From contig JAICSG010000142.1 of assembly GCA_025937035.1 (NCBI GenBank), positions 1 through 8,327 on the forward strand: a DNA stretch of 8,327 bases, given 5' to 3'. This document shows, one piece after another, positions 5,962 to 8,327 of the stretch. The notes beneath the pieces were generated by a model. It was not told the origin of the DNA, ran no database searches, and worked only from the letters and a program-made list of their open reading frames with translations. Position 1 is the first letter of the stretch. Every line of letters starts with the position of its first letter. The stretch is from Thermoanaerobaculia bacterium (GTDB lineage Bacteria; Acidobacteriota; Thermoanaerobaculia; Multivoradales; UBA5704). Made by a program: the position numbers and the translations under genes.

Positions 5962-7320
5962 CTACGGGCACGTCGCGAACGCCCCCGAATCCTGAATCGG
6001 CCGGAAGGCGGTCCCCTGCGGGTTGTCGTAGGTCTTGACGGCCCCGGTCTGGGTGTCGGTCACGGTCAGGTGGACCTTCACGTTGGTCAGGCCGCCGGCG
6101 TAGACCCAGTAGCGCTGGTTGAGGCCGCAGGCGTTCAGCACCTTGAGCACCACCTCGACGTTGGTCGAATCGAAGAACCAGAAATAGCCGGTGTCCGGGG
6201 TGAGGAAGACGGCGTGGCCGGCGCCGCTGGTGCCGTTGGCCGTCCATTGCGCCTCCACCTGGAAGCGGCCGCCGTTGAGGCAGAGGCGGGTGTCCCCGGC
6301 CACGCAGGGGCCCGGCGGGGTCGAGGAGGGCTGCCAGCCGAGCTTCACCACCTCGAAGTCGCTCGCCTCGAGGCTGGCGAAGGCGGGGTTGAGGACGTCG
6401 TTGTTCCAGCGGGTGTCGTAGGCCCCCGTGATGTACAGGTTGGTGCCGTTGTCGGCCACGATCAGGCCGTAGGTCTTCATCGCCTGGAAGATCTTGCGCA
6501 CCTCGGGCGGATATCCCGAGAGGTCCTTGGTGGCCTTGAGCCGCAGGCGGGCCCCCATGGGCAGGGCGCCGTTGGTGCCGCCGGCGTCGTGCGAGGCGGG
6601 GAAGACGTGGCCGTTGCTGTCGTCCACGGTGAAGCGGAAGGCGTGGCGGATGGGGTCCGCGCCGAAGACCTCGTCGTAGCGCACGAGGCCGGGCAGGATG
6701 GCGAGGCCGGCCGCGTCGGCGCTGGTCCACCCCTCGGGGCGGCGGAGGTTCGAGCTGAGCGGGAAGACCGCGCCGGACCCCGCCTCCCAGCGGGAGTGGG
6801 CGGCGTTCCAATGGGCGTGGTAGAGCTCGAAGAGGAGGCGGTGGTCGCGATCGACGATCAGCATGTGGCGGTCGCCGCCGGGATCGGCATTGCCGGGATA
6901 TCCCCCTTCCATCCACTTGGCCTGCGTCTTGGCCTCGTCGGGGATCGGATAGCCGGCGGGCCGCCCCGGGGCTCCGGCGTCGCTCTCGCCGCCGTATTCG
7001 ACGAAGGTGACCGGCACCAGCGGCTGGGTCCCGGGCACCACGATGTAGATCATCCCGTAGACCTCGGGCGCCGGGTCCGCGTCCCCGCCGAAGTCGGGAT
7101 GGAGCCCGACGGTCTCCCCGATGAAATGGATGTAGCTCGCGCTGTGGGGATCGACCGGCGCCGTGCTGACGTCCGCGTTCCACCAGTTGTCCGCCGGGAA
7201 GAGCGGCAGGGGGCCGGGGAGGGTGCCGCCGGGCTGGGGCGGCTGGGCGGCGGTGGGGAGGCCGAAGAACGAGATCGTCAAGACGAAGAAGCCGAGGAGA
7301 AAAAGATAGTTTTTGCCCAT
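5962..7320 (-). CDS. Secreted protein of unknown function with Cys-bounded C-terminal domain
   Basis: 452 residues. Signal peptide about 1-25 (hydrophobic core YLFLLGFFVLTISFFG, then PTAA). The main domain, about 40-325, has landmarks ADNWWNADVSTAPVDP (43-58), VVPGTQPLVPVTFVEYG (94-110), DRHMLIVD (150-157), ELYHAHW (165-171), SADAAGLAILPGLVRYDEV (200-218) and ADNGTNLYITG (289-299). This block occurs in uncharacterised secreted bacterial proteins; I cannot name an activity. The C-terminal domain, about 339-451, is bounded by C339 and C451 with C347 and C398 inside, and contains LTPDTGYFWFF, NVEVVLKVL and WVYAGGLTNVKV. I recall this unit as a recurring C-terminal module of secreted Acidobacteriota proteins, perhaps for surface attachment or export (inference). 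No strong ribosome binding site is visible at ATG 7320. It sits 24 bp downstream of the toxin gene on the same strand, so read-through is possible. Confidence 0.9.
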   Translation of the reverse strand: MGKNYLFLLGFFVLTISFFGLPTAAQPPQPGGTLPGPLPLFPADNWWNADVSTAPVDPHSASYIHFIGETVGLHPDFGGDADPAPEVYGMIYIVVPGTQPLVPVTFVEYGGESDAGAPGRPAGYPIPDEAKTQAKWMEGGYPGNADPGGDRHMLIVDRDHRLLFELYHAHWNAAHSRWEAGSGAVFPLSSNLRRPEGWTSADAAGLAILPGLVRYDEVFGADPIRHAFRFTVDDSNGHVFPASHDAGGTNGALPMGARLRLKATKDLSGYPPEVRKIFQAMKTYGLIVADNGTNLYITGAYDTRWNNDVLNPAFASLEASDFEVVKLGWQPSSTPPGPCVAGDTRLCLNGGRFQVEAQWTANGTSGAGHAVFLTPDTGYFWFFDSTNVEVVLKVLNACGLNQRYWVYAGGLTNVKVHLTVTDTQTGAVKTYDNPQGTAFRPIQDSGAFATCP

Positions 7321-7344
7321 AACTAACCAGAGCCCTTAAGGGAG

Positions 7345-7767
7345 CTATGACTGCGTGGACAGGTAGACCTGAATACATTCCTCAGCAGTGAGTACCGGAA
7401 TTTTGGCAGTCTTGTAATCTTCTTTGTTGCGAGTAATGAGCACATCGACATCGTTCGCCAACGCTGAGTAATATTGAATAGCGTCTTCGAAGTCGGAAAA
7501 AGATGAGGCGAGGGCCAAGTCGATAGTCTGCTCATCGACTGACAGAACCCGCATGAGTAACTTCAACTTTCGAAGCGCCGCGATAGCCTCCGCGCCCGAA
7601 GTCGCTTTCCTTAAAATGTAAAAGAGGTTGGAGAAGCTCAGAGGAGAGACATAGCCTTCCATCTTCCCATCCTGCAGTAGCAGAAATAGCCGCGTGGCTG
7701 CCGGAAAAAAGGGCTCGCGGGCAAGGAGAAGATCGAGAATGATGTCTGTATCGACGAAGACTCTCAT
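7345..7767 (-). CDS. PIN-domain ribonuclease toxin of a type II toxin-antitoxin pair
   Basis: A 140-residue predicted Mg-dependent RNase of the VapC-like PIN superfamily, held inactive by the upstream antitoxin. The first acidic motif is VFVDTDIILDLLL (D6, D8). A second acidic cluster is SDFEDAIQYY (D92, E94, D95), and ITRNKEDY near 111-118 is the usual fourth-strand motif with N114 and D117. Length and motif order fit the PIN_3-type subgroup. The start overlaps the antitoxin stop by one base (TGATG), so translation is probably coupled. No key residue is missing, so the toxin looks active. GC in the lines I counted is about 43-53%, against 63-78% in flanking genes, which suggests acquisition by transfer. 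Target RNA is unknown. Confidence 0.92.
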   Translation of the reverse strand: MRVFVDTDIILDLLLAREPFFPAATRLFLLLQDGKMEGYVSPLSFSNLFYILRKATSGAEAIAALRKLKLLMRVLSVDEQTIDLALASSFSDFEDAIQYYSALANDVDVLITRNKEDYKTAKIPVLTAEECIQVYLSTQS

Positions 7768-8012
7768 CAGGAATACTTTTTGGTGAGATACTCAGCATAG
7801 TCGTTTTCGTCATCCAATTCGGCTCCGGCAAGGAGTCCTGCCAATTCAGCTACGACTCCCCTTGGCTGGACCTCTCCTGCCTTCTCTTTCCGGGTAAGGC
7901 CGATAAAGTAGCCTTCGACCATCCGAGAGAGGCTCACACCTCGGCGTTCAGCAAAGTCCTTTGCCCTCTCGATGACCTCGCTATCCAGTTTCAGAGTGAG
8001 CTTAGAGTTCAT
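7767..8012 (-). CDS. Ribbon-helix-helix antitoxin (DUF6364-like) partnering the PIN toxin
   Basis: An 81-residue DNA-binding antitoxin. The N-terminus SKLTLKLDSEVIERAKDFAERRGVSLSRMV has the beta-strand then two-helix pattern of ribbon-helix-helix proteins. KLTLKLD would be the DNA-contacting strand and GVSLSRMVEGYF the second helix. The C-terminal part (about 50-81, ELAGLLAG, then an acidic DDEND and YAEYLTKKY) is the likely toxin-binding tail. First gene of a two-gene operon, with AGGAGG 7 nt upstream of the start. It probably represses its own promoter through the palindrome overlapping the -10 box, with the toxin as co-repressor, as is usual for such pairs. The family name is recalled, not searched. 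Confidence 0.88.
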   Translation of the reverse strand: MNSKLTLKLDSEVIERAKDFAERRGVSLSRMVEGYFIGLTRKEKAGEVQPRGVVAELAGLLAGAELDDENDYAEYLTKKYS

Positions 8013-8019
8013 GGTTACT

Positions 8020-8025
8020 CCTCCT
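8020..8025 (-). promoter_or_regulatory. Strong ribosome binding site of the antitoxin gene
   Basis: AGGAGG (minus strand), 7 nt before the antitoxin ATG. It is much stronger than any signal before the toxin start, consistent with antitoxin being made in excess. Confidence 0.8.
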
Positions 8026-8031
8026 GTACGT

Positions 8032-8042
8032 ATACATTGTAT
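8032..8042. promoter_or_regulatory. Likely toxin-antitoxin operator palindrome
   Basis: ATACA-T-TGTAT is a perfect 5-1-5 palindrome lying over the -10 box of the antitoxin promoter. TGTAC also occurs at each side (8025-8029 and 8049-8053), giving possible flanking half-sites. Its position suits repression by the ribbon-helix-helix antitoxin; binding is inferred. Confidence 0.6.
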
Positions 8043-8064
8043 CAGTGTTGTACGGCTATGCCAA
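8036..8064 (-). promoter_or_regulatory. Sigma-70-type promoter of the toxin-antitoxin operon
   Basis: On the minus strand, TTGGCA (8059-8064; one mismatch to TTGACA) is separated by exactly 17 bp from TACAAT (8036-8041; one mismatch to TATAAT). The -10 box ends 23 bp before the antitoxin ATG. This is the best-formed promoter I found in the window. Confidence 0.7.
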
Positions 8065-8150
8065 GCGAAGATTGCTCCTGGGAAGAACGCGCCGTCACAC
8101 CCCCGTCACCCGTCACCTCTGCTAGGATCGGCCCCGCTGAAATACCCCAT

Positions 8151-8168
8151 CCGGCCCTTCCGGGCCGG
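8151..8168 (+). promoter_or_regulatory. Hairpin in the leader of the last gene
   Basis: CCGGCCC-TTCC-GGGCCGG forms a 7-bp GC stem 9 nt before the GGAGGGA ribosome binding site of the gene at 8192. It may be a leader RNA structure or a lone repeat hairpin. There is no T-run, so it is not an intrinsic terminator. Confidence 0.4.
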
Positions 8169-8191
8169 GATCAAACTGGAGGGAGACTCGC

Positions 8192-8327
8192 ATGGGCATG
8201 GCACGGAAGATTCAACCGTTCCTCTGGCTTTTGCTTCTGGTGATCGCGGCCGCGGGGGCGGCCTTCGGAGCGGAGACGACCGGGTCGATCTCGGGCGTGG
8301 TCCGCGGCGCGGACGGCGCCGGGCTCG
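8192..8327 (+). CDS. Start of a secreted protein with carboxypeptidase-regulatory-like domain, cut by window edge
   Basis: Only 45 codons are present. Signal peptide about 1-27 (MGMARK, then FLWLLLLVIAAAGAAFG) is followed by ETTGSISGVVRGADGAGL, the first strand of a carboxypeptidase-regulatory-like (Ig-fold) domain. In Acidobacteriota and Bacteroidota this arrangement usually opens a large TonB-dependent outer-membrane receptor, which is the best guess; a different secreted protein with the same domain is possible. GGAGGGA (8178-8184) is 7 nt before ATG 8192, which decides the start over ATG 8198. It is divergent from the toxin-antitoxin operon, with 179 bp between the two starts. Confidence 0.85.
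   Translation, partial: MGMARKIQPFLWLLLLVIAAAGAAFGAETTGSISGVVRGADGAGL

Noticed and set aside
7333..7342. CCCTTAAGGG palindrome between the toxin and secreted-protein genes as a terminator
   Set aside because: It has no loop for a hairpin and no following T-run. It is only a 10-bp palindrome.
5957..7378. Minus-strand 473-codon frame overlapping the secreted protein
   Set aside because: Its sequence is mostly Arg/Pro/Gly/His. The neighbouring frame from 7320 has a clean signal peptide and recognisable domains.
8094..8116. Three CCGTCAC copies upstream of the last gene
   Set aside because: Short GC-rich words at irregular spacing (11 and 7 bp). This is not distinguishable from chance here.

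Overview
The window is GC-rich bacterial chromosome with tightly packed genes. The most likely source is Acidobacteriota, perhaps the Thermoanaerobaculia. This rests on recalled family distribution: a serine carboxypeptidase of family S10, the start of a secreted protein with a carboxypeptidase-regulatory-like domain of the kind that begins TonB-dependent receptors in this phylum, and a secreted protein whose Cys-bounded C-terminal domain I associate with that group. No RNA gene, transposase or CRISPR array was seen.

Layout. (1) 1-1040, minus: iron-dependent alcohol dehydrogenase, cut at its C-terminus by the window edge. (2) Divergent from it, 1125-3775, plus: two membrane genes overlapping by ATGA. 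The first is a roughly ten-helix protein carrying two metal-site motifs (D-x3-H-x12-H and D-x3-H-x13-H) whose spacing and flanking residues match the CuC and CuD sites of PmoC/AmoC, the C subunit of copper membrane monooxygenases. The second has a signal peptide that would leave a histidine at the mature N-terminus, an extracytoplasmic domain, two transmembrane helices, then two similar HxH domains, a layout resembling PmoB. (3) 3802-3942: a hairpin-rich bi-palindromic repeat. (4) 3979-5508, plus: secreted S10 serine carboxypeptidase. (5) 5509-5961: no gene; a 20-bp tandem repeat followed by a second, different bi-palindromic element. (6) 5962-7320, minus: secreted protein of unknown function. 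(7) 7345-8012, minus: a type II toxin-antitoxin pair (ribbon-helix-helix antitoxin, PIN toxin) of visibly lower GC, with a well-formed promoter overlapped by a likely operator. (8) 8192 to the end, plus: start of a secreted protein with a carboxypeptidase-regulatory-like domain.

The best candidate for an undescribed system is the pair at 1125-3775. I read it as a remote relative of copper membrane monooxygenases, or a copper-binding membrane complex sharing their metal sites. It has a C-like subunit, a B-like subunit and no separate A subunit in view. The neighbouring alcohol dehydrogenase could process an alcohol product, but that link is only suggestive. The other genes look functionally unrelated to it.
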